From positions 1 through 64,000 of the forward strand of contig JAITGA010000009.1 in NCBI GenBank assembly GCA_031280955.1: a stretch of DNA of 64,000 nucleotides, written 5' to 3'. Below the pieces are notes generated by a model. That model did not search any database and was not told the DNA's origin. It saw only the letters and a list, made by a program, of their open reading frames with translations. Source of the stretch: Lachnospiraceae bacterium (GTDB lineage Bacteria > Bacillota > Clostridia > Lachnospirales > Lachnospiraceae). A program made the translations under genes and the position numbers. This document shows, piece by piece, positions 1 through 7,608 of this stretch (position 1 is its first letter; each line of letters begins with the position of its first letter).

Positions 1-8
1 CAAATATC

Positions 9-199
9 ACATAACACACGATAAAAGCTGCACCGCCTTTCGATCGGCTCCGGGCTTGCAGTAGGCTAGGTCGGTCGCTTCGAACCGATGGTTCGCGCTC
101 GCTCCCACGCCTCCTTCCAGCCACATTTTGCGGTTGCTGGTCTTGCTTCGCAAGCCCTTATACTCAACCGCAAAACGTCGTATACCTAGAACGTTATGC
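9..199 (+). repeat. attC-like cassette recombination site 1
   Basis: The element opens with ACATAAC (9-15, a near RYYYAAC box) and closes with GTTATGC (193-199, a near GTTRRRY box). The 3' end has the CGTATACCT block shared with the other copies, and the interior carries the common segments around GGCTCCGGGCTTGCAG and TTTTGCGGTTGCTGGTCTTG. It lies just before a decayed PIN gene, so it would belong to the preceding cassette, off the left edge. The attC assignment rests on the box pattern, the end complementarity and repetition in the window. Confidence 0.7.
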
Positions 200-328
200 G
201 AAATGTGGGCTAATTGGCTAAAAATGGATAAATTTAAGAAATACTGTTACAAATACCAGATAAATCTATTGAAATAATGGTTCAAATATAGTAAAATGTT
301 TAAGTAATCTTGATTAGGAGATAAAATA

Positions 329-756
329 TTGAGAATTTATTTGGATTTATGTACCTTTAGTAGGCCATTTGATAACCAGAATCAATTGAAAATTAGGCTT
401 GAAACTGAGGCAAAGCTATTTATTCAACAAGGTATAATAAATGGATCTTATGAATTGGTTTGGTCATATATTTTAGAATATGAAAATAATCAAAATAAAT
501 TTGATGATAGGCGTAATGCCATTTATGACTGGAAAAATATCGCAAAAATACATTGTGTTGAAATGATAAAATTATTGAATATGCGGAATTACTGTATAAG
601 AATAATATTCGAACAAAGGATGCTTTACATATAGCATGTAGCGTATATACTGATTCAAGTTATTTTATTACCACTGATAAACATCTATTCAATTTAAAAT
701 TGGATGATATAAAGATAATAAATCCGTTAAATTTTCTTAATGAAGTGGAGGAATAA
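329..756 (+). pseudogene. PIN-domain toxin, frameshifted
   Basis: The first frame (TTG start at 329, preceded by TAGGAG) gives the N-terminus of a PIN ribonuclease, with the first acidic residue in IYLDLCTFSRPFD. It runs into an early stop at 634. The remainder is intact in the next frame: EYAELLYKNNIRTKDALHIA followed by ITTDKHLF, the usual PIN C-terminal acidic motifs, ending at 756. A one-base loss in an A run near 561-564 would explain the shift. PIN toxins cleave RNA and pair with an antitoxin; a companion gene follows directly. Either the toxin is inactivated, or this is a sequencing error. Confidence 0.7.
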
Positions 757-758
757 TT

Positions 759-956
759 ATGAATGCAGAAATGGCATTACGCAATGAAGGAATGAGGGTT
801 TTAATAAATAAGCTTGGGAATGTGGAGGCGGAACGTTTTATTAGTCTGATAATTAGAGAACCATTTGACTATACTGAATGGCAAAGAGGCTTGTTTGATG
901 ATATGTCTGTAAAAGAATTAAGTAATATAGCAATGAATGAATATAAAAGTAACTGA
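759..956 (+). CDS. putative antitoxin partner of the PIN toxin
   Basis: A 65-residue protein starting two bases after the PIN stop. It contains GNVEAERFISLIIREPFDYT and a C-terminal DDMSVKELSN, a pattern I recognise from small proteins encoded beside PIN toxins in Clostridia. No clear DNA-binding motif can be named. Its job is inferred from position: neutralising the PIN toxin and possibly autoregulating the pair. Here the toxin comes first, the reverse of the commonest order. With the toxin frameshifted, the antitoxin may be an orphan. Confidence 0.6.
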   Translation: MNAEMALRNEGMRVLINKLGNVEAERFISLIIREPFDYTEWQRGLFDDMSVKELSNIAMNEYKSN

Positions 957-977
957 AAGTGCGCCCACACATCGTAT

Positions 978-1138
978 GGCAAACGGTAACTGCCCACTTG
1001 CGAAGCAAGTATTGCTGTTTGCAAGTGTTACCTCACCTTTGGCGGCTTGAGCTTCGCCACATTCCGGTGATTGAATTGCAATGCTTCGCATTGTTTTTTG
1101 AAAGGTGTCCGGAACGTCGCATACCTAGAACGTTAGAT
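978..1138 (+). repeat. attC-like cassette recombination site 2
   Basis: The left box is degenerate (GGCAAAC, then CGGTAAC), but the right box is a canonical GTTAGAT (1132-1138) preceded by GCATACCTAGAAC, as in the other copies. The interior has one ACTTGCGAAGCAAGT palindrome. It begins about 20 bases after the antitoxin stop, the expected place for the attC of this cassette. Confidence 0.7.
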
Positions 1139-1557
1139 GACATACCATATAATCAGCTGAAATAAATGAATCATATGTTATATTGACAATATTCAACATA
1201 AAGAGCTATAGTATTTCAGTAATCGTAAAGGAGTTTTATAAAACCTTAAAAACTTAATTAAATGTCTTGTTCTTTATAGAAAAATATCATTAAAAAGAAG
1301 GTATCCCCCCCCCGAAAGACAATATATGCAAAGTAGATAAGATTTTTATAATGATTATTACGGCGTATTTTGTATAGATGTTTACATTGATAAATTACAT
1401 ATGTTGATTAAAAACATTATAAAGACGTGTAGTTGCAAGGGGTAGCAAGATATGTTAGTGTATGTTGTAGCGTTTATTGGGTATGTGCAATTTTTCTTGA
1501 AATCTAGAAATCATTCAAGGAAAAAATACTCGGCACATAACATTCTAGGAGATGGTT
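1139..1557. other. long non-coding cassette leader
   Basis: There is no credible gene in about 400 bases. A promoter-like pair is visible: TTGACA at 1183-1188 and TATAGT at 1207-1212 with an 18-base spacer, followed by an AAAGGAG ribosome-site-like string but no start codon. A run of nine C lies at 1305-1313. It may be the leader of the formyltransferase gene or the remnant of a deleted cassette gene. Confidence 0.4.
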
Positions 1558-2160
1558 ATGGCGATATTGTTTTTGACGAATAATGACATTTCATTGTCTC
1601 TTTATCATTGGATAAAAGAAAAAGAGGAAAATGTTATTCTTTACGATGGAAAAGTAACTCCATCATATATTAAACAGAATAATGTTAGTTTTATAGTAAG
1701 TTACAATTACAGGATTATTATCAAGCCTGATATTGTTCAATTATTACCCCATAAAATTGTTAATTTACATACATCTTTTCTGCCTTATAACAAAGGAGCA
1801 AGCCCAAATATTTGGGGTTTTATTGAAGGGACACCCTGTGGAGTTACAATCCATGAAATTGATATTGTTGTTGATACAGGTGACATACTTGTTCAGGAAA
1901 AAATTGAATTTGACCATAAAACTGAAACATTATCAAGCAGTTACGTAAAGTCAAACCAAAAGATACAACATTTATTTAAGGAAAATTGGGGAAAAATAAA
2001 AACCAATAAAATAAAACCTCAAAAACAAATGGAAAAAGGAACATTTCATTTATCAAAAGAATTGGAACCATATAAGACGATACTTAACTATAATGATACA
2101 ATAGAAGAATTTTTAAAGAAGGTTTATGAAATAAAATGTAGCAAGAAAAACGTCACATAA
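1558..2160 (+). CDS. formyltransferase-family protein
   Basis: About 200 residues matching the N-terminal catalytic domain of formyl transferases (methionyl-tRNA formyltransferase or sugar N-formyltransferase type). The motif NLHTSFLPYNKGASPNIW corresponds to the family's N-L-H-x-S-L-L-P-x-x-R-G core, and HEIDIVVDTGDILVQ follows as expected. These enzymes transfer a formyl group from 10-formyltetrahydrofolate; the acceptor cannot be told here. AGGAG ends at 1551, so ATG 1558 has better spacing than ATG 1552. It is much shorter than methionyl-tRNA formyltransferase (about 310 residues) and lacks that C-terminal domain. The stop codon lies inside the left box of the next attC, a typical cassette arrangement. 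Confidence 0.75.
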   Translation: MAILFLTNNDISLSLYHWIKEKEENVILYDGKVTPSYIKQNNVSFIVSYNYRIIIKPDIVQLLPHKIVNLHTSFLPYNKGASPNIWGFIEGTPCGVTIHEIDIVVDTGDILVQEKIEFDHKTETLSSSYVKSNQKIQHLFKENWGKIKTNKIKPQKQMEKGTFHLSKELEPYKTILNYNDTIEEFLKKVYEIKCSKKNVT

Positions 2161-2362
2161 CAAACGGAATATGCCCACTTGCGAAGCAAGTGTAATTGCG
2201 AAGCAAGTGTAATTGCGCAGCAAGTGTAATTGCGCAGCAAGTATTGCTGTTTGCAAGTGTAATTGCACAGCAAGTATTGCATTTGCTGGTCTTGCGTACC
2301 ATGAATGGTGAACGCAAGCCCTGATTGCAACCACAAAACGTCAGTTACCTTGAACGTTAGGC
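2155..2362 (+). repeat. attC-like cassette recombination site 3
   Basis: The left box ACATAAC (2155-2161) contains the stop of the preceding gene; the right box is canonical GTTAGGC (2356-2362). The interior holds a row of short palindromes of the type ACTTGCGNAGCAAGT spaced by GTAATTGC, then a hairpin built from CTTGCGTACCAT and ATGGTGAACGCAAG. Total length is 208 bases, long for attC. Confidence 0.78.
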
Positions 2363-2440
2363 GCAATAATATTTAAATTGGTTGGAATATATTGACAAAA
2401 ATATTGATATATGGTGTAGTTATTTTCAAGGAGTAACATT

Positions 2441-3472
2441 ATGATCAGCTATAAGACTTTAGAAGAACGTGTAATAAACTCATATTCAGAACAATCAGCT
2501 ATAAAATTCATTAGGAATGATAAAAGTAAATTATCAGAAAAGGATCAAGAAATATTGTTTGATTTTACAAAAGGAATTTTCTTGTTATTGCAAAAATCTC
2601 CAGAATTGCTTTTTAGTGAGTTTCACAATGATGATGCACACCCTAATAGGTTTCATTTGTCCTCATATAATAAATCTGATTTAAAGAAACATATGAGAAA
2701 AGCATTTAAAGCAATAGACGATTTTATGTACATTATTTACTCAATCGGGTTAGATAACGAGATTAAAATTCCTAAAAAATATCTTGAGTTATATAGTGCT
2801 ATTGAAATAGAGAACAATATAAAGATACATGATATATTAAAACAGTTTATCGGAAAAGAAAAGCTGCCATTTCATAATTTTATTAGATGTATGTATAACG
2901 AAAACTATCAATATTTTACTGAAATATTTGTACAATTTACAGAAGACTTAAAGGCATATAAGCGTCTTATAAAATGGCTAAAAGATAATGAATATACTTA
3001 CATTCCATTTTTAGTTAATTCTGAAGTAAGAAACAGTGAAAGTTCTGGCATGGGGTTATATAAAAAAGTTAATGGTAATGTTGGAAATATGCCGTTCAGT
3101 ATATACGACCATAGCATTATAGGTATGTTCATGGATTACAATGCTTTAATACAAGAACCAGCAGTATTTTCTTTGCGTGTTCAAAACATTAAAGAAATAC
3201 TTAGAAATTTTAACGAATTGAATGAAAAACTAAAAGATTTCATCATCAATTATCATTCTCGTTGTAATGGCTGTAATTATTGTATCCAACGACACTTGAA
3301 AAGAACTAAGAACATTAAACCACTTGCAATATCTGTTGAATATAACAATAAAATATTTGTGTTATGCCCCATAAATTATGTTTATTCATATAGTTGGACT
3401 ACATTAAATGATAAGATAGTTAATGGAGTAATTGCTTATTTAGATTTAATGGAAAAAGAACATAATATCTAA
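2441..3472 (+). CDS. cassette protein of unknown function with CxxCxxC motif
   Basis: A 343-residue soluble protein that I do not recognise. It starts at ATG 2441 behind AAGGAG. It is rich in helix-forming charged residues and has no signal peptide or membrane segment. Near residue 273 there is a RCNGCNYCIQRH cluster whose spacing could bind zinc or an iron-sulphur cluster. It is the only gene between attC sites 3 and 4, so it is a one-gene cassette. Its composition is AT-rich, like the other cassettes and unlike the core genes further right. Confidence 0.8.
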   Translation: MISYKTLEERVINSYSEQSAIKFIRNDKSKLSEKDQEILFDFTKGIFLLLQKSPELLFSEFHNDDAHPNRFHLSSYNKSDLKKHMRKAFKAIDDFMYIIYSIGLDNEIKIPKKYLELYSAIEIENNIKIHDILKQFIGKEKLPFHNFIRCMYNENYQYFTEIFVQFTEDLKAYKRLIKWLKDNEYTYIPFLVNSEVRNSESSGMGLYKKVNGNVGNMPFSIYDHSIIGMFMDYNALIQEPAVFSLRVQNIKEILRNFNELNEKLKDFIINYHSRCNGCNYCIQRHLKRTKNIKPLAISVEYNNKIFVLCPINYVYSYSWTTLNDKIVNGVIAYLDLMEKEHNI

Positions 3473-3492
3473 ATAAAGCAAATATTAACTGC

Positions 3493-3803
3493 GCCTAACA
3501 CACGGTATACACCCACTTGCGCAGCAAGTGTAATTGCGCAGCAAGTGTAATTGCGCAGCAAGTGTAATTGCGAAGTAAGTGTAATTGCGCAGCAAGTATT
3601 GCTGTTTGCAAGTATTGCTGCTTGCAAGTGTTGCCTCACCTATCGGTCACCTCCGGGATTCCAGTCGGCTAGGTCATTCTGCTTCGCTCGCTCCCACGCA
3701 AAACTCCGGCCACATTTTGCGGTTGCTGGTCTTGCGCACCATGAATAGTGAACGCAAGCTTTTATCCGCAATTGCAAAATGTCGTATACCTTGAGCGTTA
3801 TGT
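3493..3803 (+). repeat. attC-like cassette recombination site 4
   Basis: This is the clearest copy. The left box is canonical GCCTAAC (3493-3499) and the right box GTTATGT (3797-3803). Inner blocks GGTATAC on the left and GTATACC on the right are perfectly complementary, separated from the outer boxes by unequal spacers as in attC. The inside has at least four tandem ACTTGCGCAGCAAGT-type palindromes, then the shared hairpin with CTTGCGCACCATGAAT. At 311 bases it is the longest copy. Confidence 0.8.
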
Positions 3804-3839
3804 GACATCAGAGCGAGTGCGTACGATATGCCTGACGTA

Positions 3840-3869
3840 TTGACATTAGGCATATATTTGTGATACAAT
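3840..3869 (+). promoter_or_regulatory. promoter of the RelB/YoeB cassette
   Basis: TTGACA (3840-3845), 18-base spacer, TACAAT (3864-3869), starting 37 bases after attC site 4. The cassette therefore carries its own promoter, as toxin-antitoxin cassettes usually do. Confidence 0.6.
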
Positions 3870-3900
3870 TCAATCAACAATAAAGAATGAGGAGATACTT

Positions 3901-4164
3901 ATGTCTAATACAAGTATGAACATCCGCATGGATAGTAATGTAAAAAAACAAGCGCAAGAGTTGTTTTCACAGTTTGGGCTTGATATGACTACTGCCGTAA
4001 ATATGTTTCTACGACAGTCTATCAGACAACGCGGTATTCCATTTGCAATACAGTTGGATCCATTTTACAGCGAACTTAATCAAGAACGGTTAATTAGAGC
4101 AGCAGAACGCATGGAAAAAACAGGCGGATTAGTTCGAGAATTAATTGAGGTGGAGGATGATTAA
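3901..4164 (+). CDS. RelB/DinJ-family antitoxin
   Basis: An 87-residue ribbon-helix-helix antitoxin. The N-terminal strand MSNTSMNIRMDSNVKKQAQ and the FSQFGLDMTTAVNMFLRQSI helices are typical of DinJ/RelB, which bind their operator as dimers and wrap the toxin with the C-terminus. GAGGAGAT precedes the ATG. The last codons overlap the toxin start (ATGATTAA), so the two are translationally coupled. Its partner is a YoeB-type toxin rather than YafQ/RelE, a less common pairing. Confidence 0.88.
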   Translation: MSNTSMNIRMDSNVKKQAQELFSQFGLDMTTAVNMFLRQSIRQRGIPFAIQLDPFYSELNQERLIRAAERMEKTGGLVRELIEVEDD

Positions 4165-4420
4165 ATCTTGGGACGATGAGGCATGGGATGATTATCTATA
4201 CTGGCAGATGCAAGATAAGAAAACTTTGAAACGAATAAATTATGTTTTAAAGGACATTGATCGTCAACCGTATTCAGGAATTGGTAAACCAGAGCCGCTA
4301 ACCGGAAACTTGAGTGGTTACTGGAGTCGAAAAATAGATGATTGTAATCGTATAGTTTACCGAGTTAAGGATGAAAGAGTAGAGATAATTCAATGCGGTT
4401 CTCATTATCGAGATAAGTAG
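4157..4420 (+). CDS. yoeB: YoeB-family ribosome-dependent mRNA endonuclease toxin
   Basis: An 87-residue toxin. The start at 4157 overlaps the antitoxin stop by eight bases and is preceded by GGTGGAGG. Residues match the YoeB active site: Glu46 in GKPEPL, Arg65 in the CNRIVY segment, and His83-Tyr84 near the C-terminus; GYWSRKI is also conserved. YoeB cleaves mRNA in the ribosomal A site when freed from its antitoxin. All key residues are present, so it is probably active. No attC follows it; the next element is a decayed gene, which suggests a cassette fusion. Confidence 0.92.
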   Translation: MIKSWDDEAWDDYLYWQMQDKKTLKRINYVLKDIDRQPYSGIGKPEPLTGNLSGYWSRKIDDCNRIVYRVKDERVEIIQCGSHYRDK

Positions 4421-4598
4421 ATTAACCAATTTACGGAATAAACAAAAATAAAATGAACAAAAACGTAATAATACCGTTTACATAAAAAAGTTGGACAGTA
4501 TAATTACCTTTTGTGAAAATGGAGTAACAGGTTTTCCACACAAAGGAACATATGGATAGGTCTTACGGAAACTCACGGAAACTCAAGGTATAATGAGT

Positions 4599-4626
4599 TT
4601 GACAACTGCACGACTTGTGATATAAT
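4599..4626 (+). promoter_or_regulatory. orphan near-consensus promoter
   Basis: TTGACA (4599-4604), 16-base spacer, TATAAT (4621-4626). The surrounding sequence closely matches the promoter of the DinJ/YafQ pair at 41,101, including ATAATGAG upstream. Here it leads into only a decayed gene, so it looks like the leftover promoter of a deleted toxin-antitoxin pair. Confidence 0.55.
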
Positions 4627-4650
4627 TATTGAAACTAATGTTGTGGGGCT

Positions 4651-4857
4651 TCGTTAAAATCATTAGAATTACTCGGCGCAAAACTTGGTTATCAATTAGT
4701 CGGGACAAATTTAAATGGTGTAAATGCTTTTTTTGTAAAGGCGGAGTTGGCAAAAGATTTATTTATAGAACCGGCTACTGCTGAAAAAACATATAATCCA
4801 ACTCGACCAGTACAGTATACAAGCAGACATCCATCGAAAAAATATATTGGCAAATAA
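4651..4857 (+). pseudogene. 3' remnant of a methyltransferase-like gene
   Basis: An open frame without a start reads SLKSLELLGAKLGYQLVGTN, then LNGVNAFFVKAELAKDLF, and ends shortly after at a TAA. The phrase with GYQLVGTN and GVNAFFV recurs at the C-terminus of class I SAM-dependent methyltransferase-like proteins. Only about 68 codons remain, joined upstream to an orphan promoter. The family call is from memory and tentative; the fragment state is visible. It is followed by attC site 5. Confidence 0.5.
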
Positions 4858-4906
4858 ATGAAAAACCACCTGCGTCTATACGGTCGGCTAACGCAGCAAA
4901 AACAAC

Positions 4907-5197
4907 ATTTAACACACGGTATACACCCACTTGCGCAGCAAGTGTAATTGCGCAGCAAGTGTAATTGCGCAGCAAGTGTAATTGCGCAGCAAGTATTGCT
5001 GTTTGCAAGTATTGCTGCTTGCAAGTGTTGCCGCCTACGGGCGGCTTCGGGTTTGCAGTCGGCTAGGTCATTCTGCTTCGCTCGCTCCCACGCAAAACTC
5101 CGGCCACATTTTGCGGTTGCTGGTCTTGCGCACCATGAGTGATGAACGCAAGCTCTTATCCGCAATTGCAGAATGTCGTATACCTTGAGCGTTATGT
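4907..5197 (+). repeat. attC-like cassette recombination site 5
   Basis: The left box ATTTAAC (4907-4913) fits RYYYAAC exactly; the right box is GTTATGT (5191-5197). The inner GGTATAC/GTATACC pair is perfect. The interior is nearly the same as site 4, with about four tandem palindromes and the hairpin built on CTTGCGCACCATGAGTGATG. The closeness of copies 4 and 5 suggests recent duplication or homogenisation. Confidence 0.8.
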
Positions 5198-5728
5198 AAC
5201 GTAAAAATCGCTTGATTTACTATATTTTCTTCTTTTTCTTATTTTCTCCGTTTCTAGATTTATTTCATCCCATTCTTTTATTAACAATAACCCAGCCTTT
5301 TCCATAACTCGTGCTGACCCTATATTATCATCAACACATTCACCACTAACAGTACTTGCGTTTAACTTATTGAACATATAATCAACACCGCAACTTAAAG
5401 CTTCTGTCATAATACCTTTACTCCAGTATTCAGGTAGTAATGAATAACCAAAGTCATATTCGCATTTTTCAAGATCATCTGTTCCCCATCCTATCCATCC
5501 AATTGCTTTTCCGCTATTCTTTAAAGTTATAGCCAAATCATATGCGAAACGAGGTTTTCGTTTATTGTGATTTATAGAATCTTCAACCCATTGTTCATAA
5601 CCATTTTTCCCAAGAAACCATCGTTGATAATTTGTTATTTTTTCTTCAATACTCATATCATAGAATAACTGCAAATCATCAATTTCCAAGTCTCTCAAAA
5701 CCAACCTCTTTGTTTCTAATTTAAACAT
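5192..5728 (-). CDS. GNAT-family N-acetyltransferase (RimJ/RimL type)
   Basis: A 178-residue acetyltransferase read from the minus strand. MFKLETKRLVLRDLEIDDL is the classic RimJ/RimL opening, YWSKGIMTEAL is the acetyl-CoA pyrophosphate loop region, and NIGSARVMEKAGL is the helix before the last strands. It transfers acetyl from acetyl-CoA to an amine; the substrate (ribosomal protein, antibiotic or small molecule) is unknown. It is one of the few genes opposite to the array, and its stop codon overlaps the right box of attC site 5. It must have its own promoter. Confidence 0.9.
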   Translation of the reverse strand: MFKLETKRLVLRDLEIDDLQLFYDMSIEEKITNYQRWFLGKNGYEQWVEDSINHNKRKPRFAYDLAITLKNSGKAIGWIGWGTDDLEKCEYDFGYSLLPEYWSKGIMTEALSCGVDYMFNKLNASTVSGECVDDNIGSARVMEKAGLLLIKEWDEINLETEKIRKRRKYSKSSDFYVT

Positions 5729-5850
5729 ATTAGTTCTCCAATGTATTAATTTAATGTTTGGTTCAATTATCTTTATTCTACAAATAAATATTATCTTTTG
5801 TCAATGTTTTCGATAATATCTTTAATTTGCCATATCTTCAATTTCTTTTC

Positions 5851-5869
5851 ACATAACTGGACGTTACAC
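5851..5869 (+). repeat. collapsed attC remnant
   Basis: ACATAAC (5851-5857) is followed after only five bases by GTTACAC (5863-5869). The two outer boxes of an attC appear to have been joined by deletion of the whole stem. The 329 bases between the acetyltransferase start and the next gene hold only this, the acetyltransferase leader and AT-rich sequence. Confidence 0.4.
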
Positions 5870-6057
5870 GAAATAAAAGTTGAAATTATCAGATAGTGTA
5901 TTCAAAATGTATTCAGAAAACTAAAAACTTGACATATTTATTTAAAGTTATTACTCTTGATAAATGGAGGTTTCCAAATTTTGGAAAACGACAGAAAAGC
6001 ACCCATAAGAGCGTAAAAGCAGTATATTAACGATAACCATGGTAAAGGAGAAAATAT

Positions 6058-6822
6058 ATGTTTTGCAAAAAATGTAAAACCCCAATAGAAAAGGACGATA
6101 AGTTTTGCACCAACTGTGCTGCACCTTTTATTGCAGAACCTACTATCTTCTGTAAGCAGTGCAACAAAGAACTTAGATCTGAGGCAAAATATTGCAGCGC
6201 TTGCGCAGCACCTGTTTTTATTAAAACAAAATCCATCTACAAAAGCTTGTTGATAAAAGTTCTTTTAACCACCCTTGCAATATGCACCGCCGCAAGCATC
6301 GTCAGTATAATTATTGGCGGAGACCCCATGTGGAAATTTTTAGAGAAGGCATGGCTTACATACTTCCACATTGCCTCTTTTGGTCTTTTCACTTTTATCG
6401 CCATCCACGTCCATGAAAAACGAAAAATCGACTACCTTCTTTATGCTAATTTGATACTCATAGTCGGCGCATTGATATATTCTACTATTGACACATGGGT
6501 TTTGAATATAACATGGAGCAACAACCGTGATTTGTACAATCGTTTGTGGGATATCACATGGTCATTGTGGGTTGCCCGTGCGGGCTTTGCTCATATATCA
6601 CTTATGCTTCTAATCAAAAACAAAATGCCAAAGGTACAATACTCTCTTATTGCGACTGTAGCTTTGCTTGCCATCACATATACTCTTGGTGTGCTGTTAA
6701 TTATGACAGATGTTTCCGATGAAGGAACTGAAAGGTTGATGATTGCGATGTCTATTCTTTCGGCATTTGGTACGGTTGCCACTCCGCTCTTGAACAAAAT
6801 AGTGAAGACAACCAACCAGTAA
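6058..6822 (+). CDS. double zinc-ribbon membrane protein
   Basis: A 254-residue protein with two zinc ribbons at the N-terminus (FCKKCKTPIEKDDKFCTNC, residues 2-20, and FCKQCNKELRSEAKYCSAC, about 31-49), followed by roughly six hydrophobic segments. The ribbon pair is common at the cytoplasmic N-terminus of bacterial membrane proteins, but no transport or enzymatic motif is visible in the membrane part. AAAGGAG precedes ATG 6058. No attC follows directly. Function unknown. Confidence 0.8.
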   Translation: MFCKKCKTPIEKDDKFCTNCAAPFIAEPTIFCKQCNKELRSEAKYCSACAAPVFIKTKSIYKSLLIKVLLTTLAICTAASIVSIIIGGDPMWKFLEKAWLTYFHIASFGLFTFIAIHVHEKRKIDYLLYANLILIVGALIYSTIDTWVLNITWSNNRDLYNRLWDITWSLWVARAGFAHISLMLLIKNKMPKVQYSLIATVALLAITYTLGVLLIMTDVSDEGTERLMIAMSILSAFGTVATPLLNKIVKTTNQ

Positions 6823-6852
6823 GGTATCCATCTTGTGAACCGTACCTAATAA

Positions 6853-6999
6853 GCAGAATTGTCTACAGAATGTGCTGATATTATTATTGAGTTGTTGAAT
6901 AAACCGGAAAAACATACAGCATTCAAAATCCTTTGGGAACAGCGCGTAAATAAACAACCAAAAAAACAAGTAAAAAGAAACAAGCAAAGAAACAAGTAA
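6853..6999 (+). pseudogene. short C-terminal gene remnant
   Basis: A frame without a plausible start encodes about 48 residues with ELLNKPEKHTAFKILWEQR and a Lys/Gln-rich tail ending at 6999. It fits the 3' end of a truncated gene, but no family can be named. It could also be a chance open frame. Confidence 0.3.
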
Positions 7000-7011
7000 A
7001 GAATGAAAAAC

Positions 7012-7040
7012 TTGACAAATTGAATAAAAAAGAATAATAT
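7012..7040 (+). promoter_or_regulatory. promoter of the ribbon-helix-helix/RelE pair
   Basis: TTGACA (7012-7017), 17-base spacer, TAATAT (7035-7040), 20 bases before the antitoxin start codon, with AAGGAG in between. Confidence 0.6.
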
Positions 7041-7060
7041 TGAAAGCAAGGAGATGAAAA

Positions 7061-7294
7061 ATGGCTAAAACAATAACATTACGTATTGAAGATAATGTGT
7101 ATAACACTTTAAAGAGAGCTGCAGATGGAGACAGGAGAAGTATTTCAAATTATGTTGAGTATGCAACAATAAATTACATTCTTAATAAAAATATTGTTGA
7201 TGATAATGAAATGAATGAGATTATGTGTTTTGAAAATGATATGGATAAAGGTATGGAGGATGTAAAAAAAGGACGGTACAAGATAGTTGGATAA
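7061..7294 (+). CDS. ribbon-helix-helix antitoxin
   Basis: A 77-residue protein. MAKTITLRIEDNVYNTLKRA is a ribbon-helix-helix strand and first helix, and RRSISNYVEYATINYIL the second. The C-terminal acidic tail would wrap the toxin. AAGGAG lies at the right distance from ATG 7061, behind a clear promoter. The end overlaps the toxin start by eight bases. By family it should repress its own promoter together with the toxin. Confidence 0.82.
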   Translation: MAKTITLRIEDNVYNTLKRAADGDRRSISNYVEYATINYILNKNIVDDNEMNEIMCFENDMDKGMEDVKKGRYKIVG

Positions 7295-7541
7295 CTACAA
7301 AATAGCAGAAACTGAAACTTTTTCAAAGAAAATCATTATTAAGAAATACACTCATTTGTATAACAAGATATTGAATGATGTATATCCAATTCTAAAAAAT
7401 AATCCATACTTTAATGCTAACATAAAAAAATTAAAAGGAAAATATAGAGAAATTTATCGTTTTAGGATTGGGGATTATAGATTATTCTATAAAGTCGATG
7501 AATTAGAAAAAATAGTTTTTGTAATGAATATTGAGAATTGA
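7287..7541 (+). CDS. RelE/ParE-superfamily toxin
   Basis: An 84-residue protein starting at TTG 7287, inside the antitoxin end. The KLKGKYREIYRFRIGDYRLFYKVDE segment is the characteristic core of RelE/ParE toxins (G-x-YR-x-R-x-G-x-YR-x-x-Y). The catalytic subtype cannot be settled: it could be a ribosome-dependent RNase or a gyrase poison. It is translationally coupled to the antitoxin. Confidence 0.85.
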   Translation: MDNYKIAETETFSKKIIIKKYTHLYNKILNDVYPILKNNPYFNANIKKLKGKYREIYRFRIGDYRLFYKVDELEKIVFVMNIEN

Positions 7542-7608
7542 AAAGACGCATACAAATGACGTAGACAATTTTGCTTTCGGAATGAAGATTAGGATGTGGG
7601 AGGATAGC

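Noticed and set aside
3500..3640. The tandem repeats inside attC sites as a CRISPR array
   Set aside because: Units are 15-17 bases, abut with fixed AT-rich linkers rather than unique spacers, and no cas genes are present.
3551..3794. Small open frames starting MRSK inside the attC-like sites
   Set aside because: They arise from the repeated palindromes, recur in copies 4 and 5 in overlapping frames, and have no ribosome sites.
6697..7107. A 136-codon minus-strand frame opposite the zinc-ribbon gene end
   Set aside because: It overlaps the promoter of the toxin-antitoxin pair, has skewed composition and no recognisable domain.
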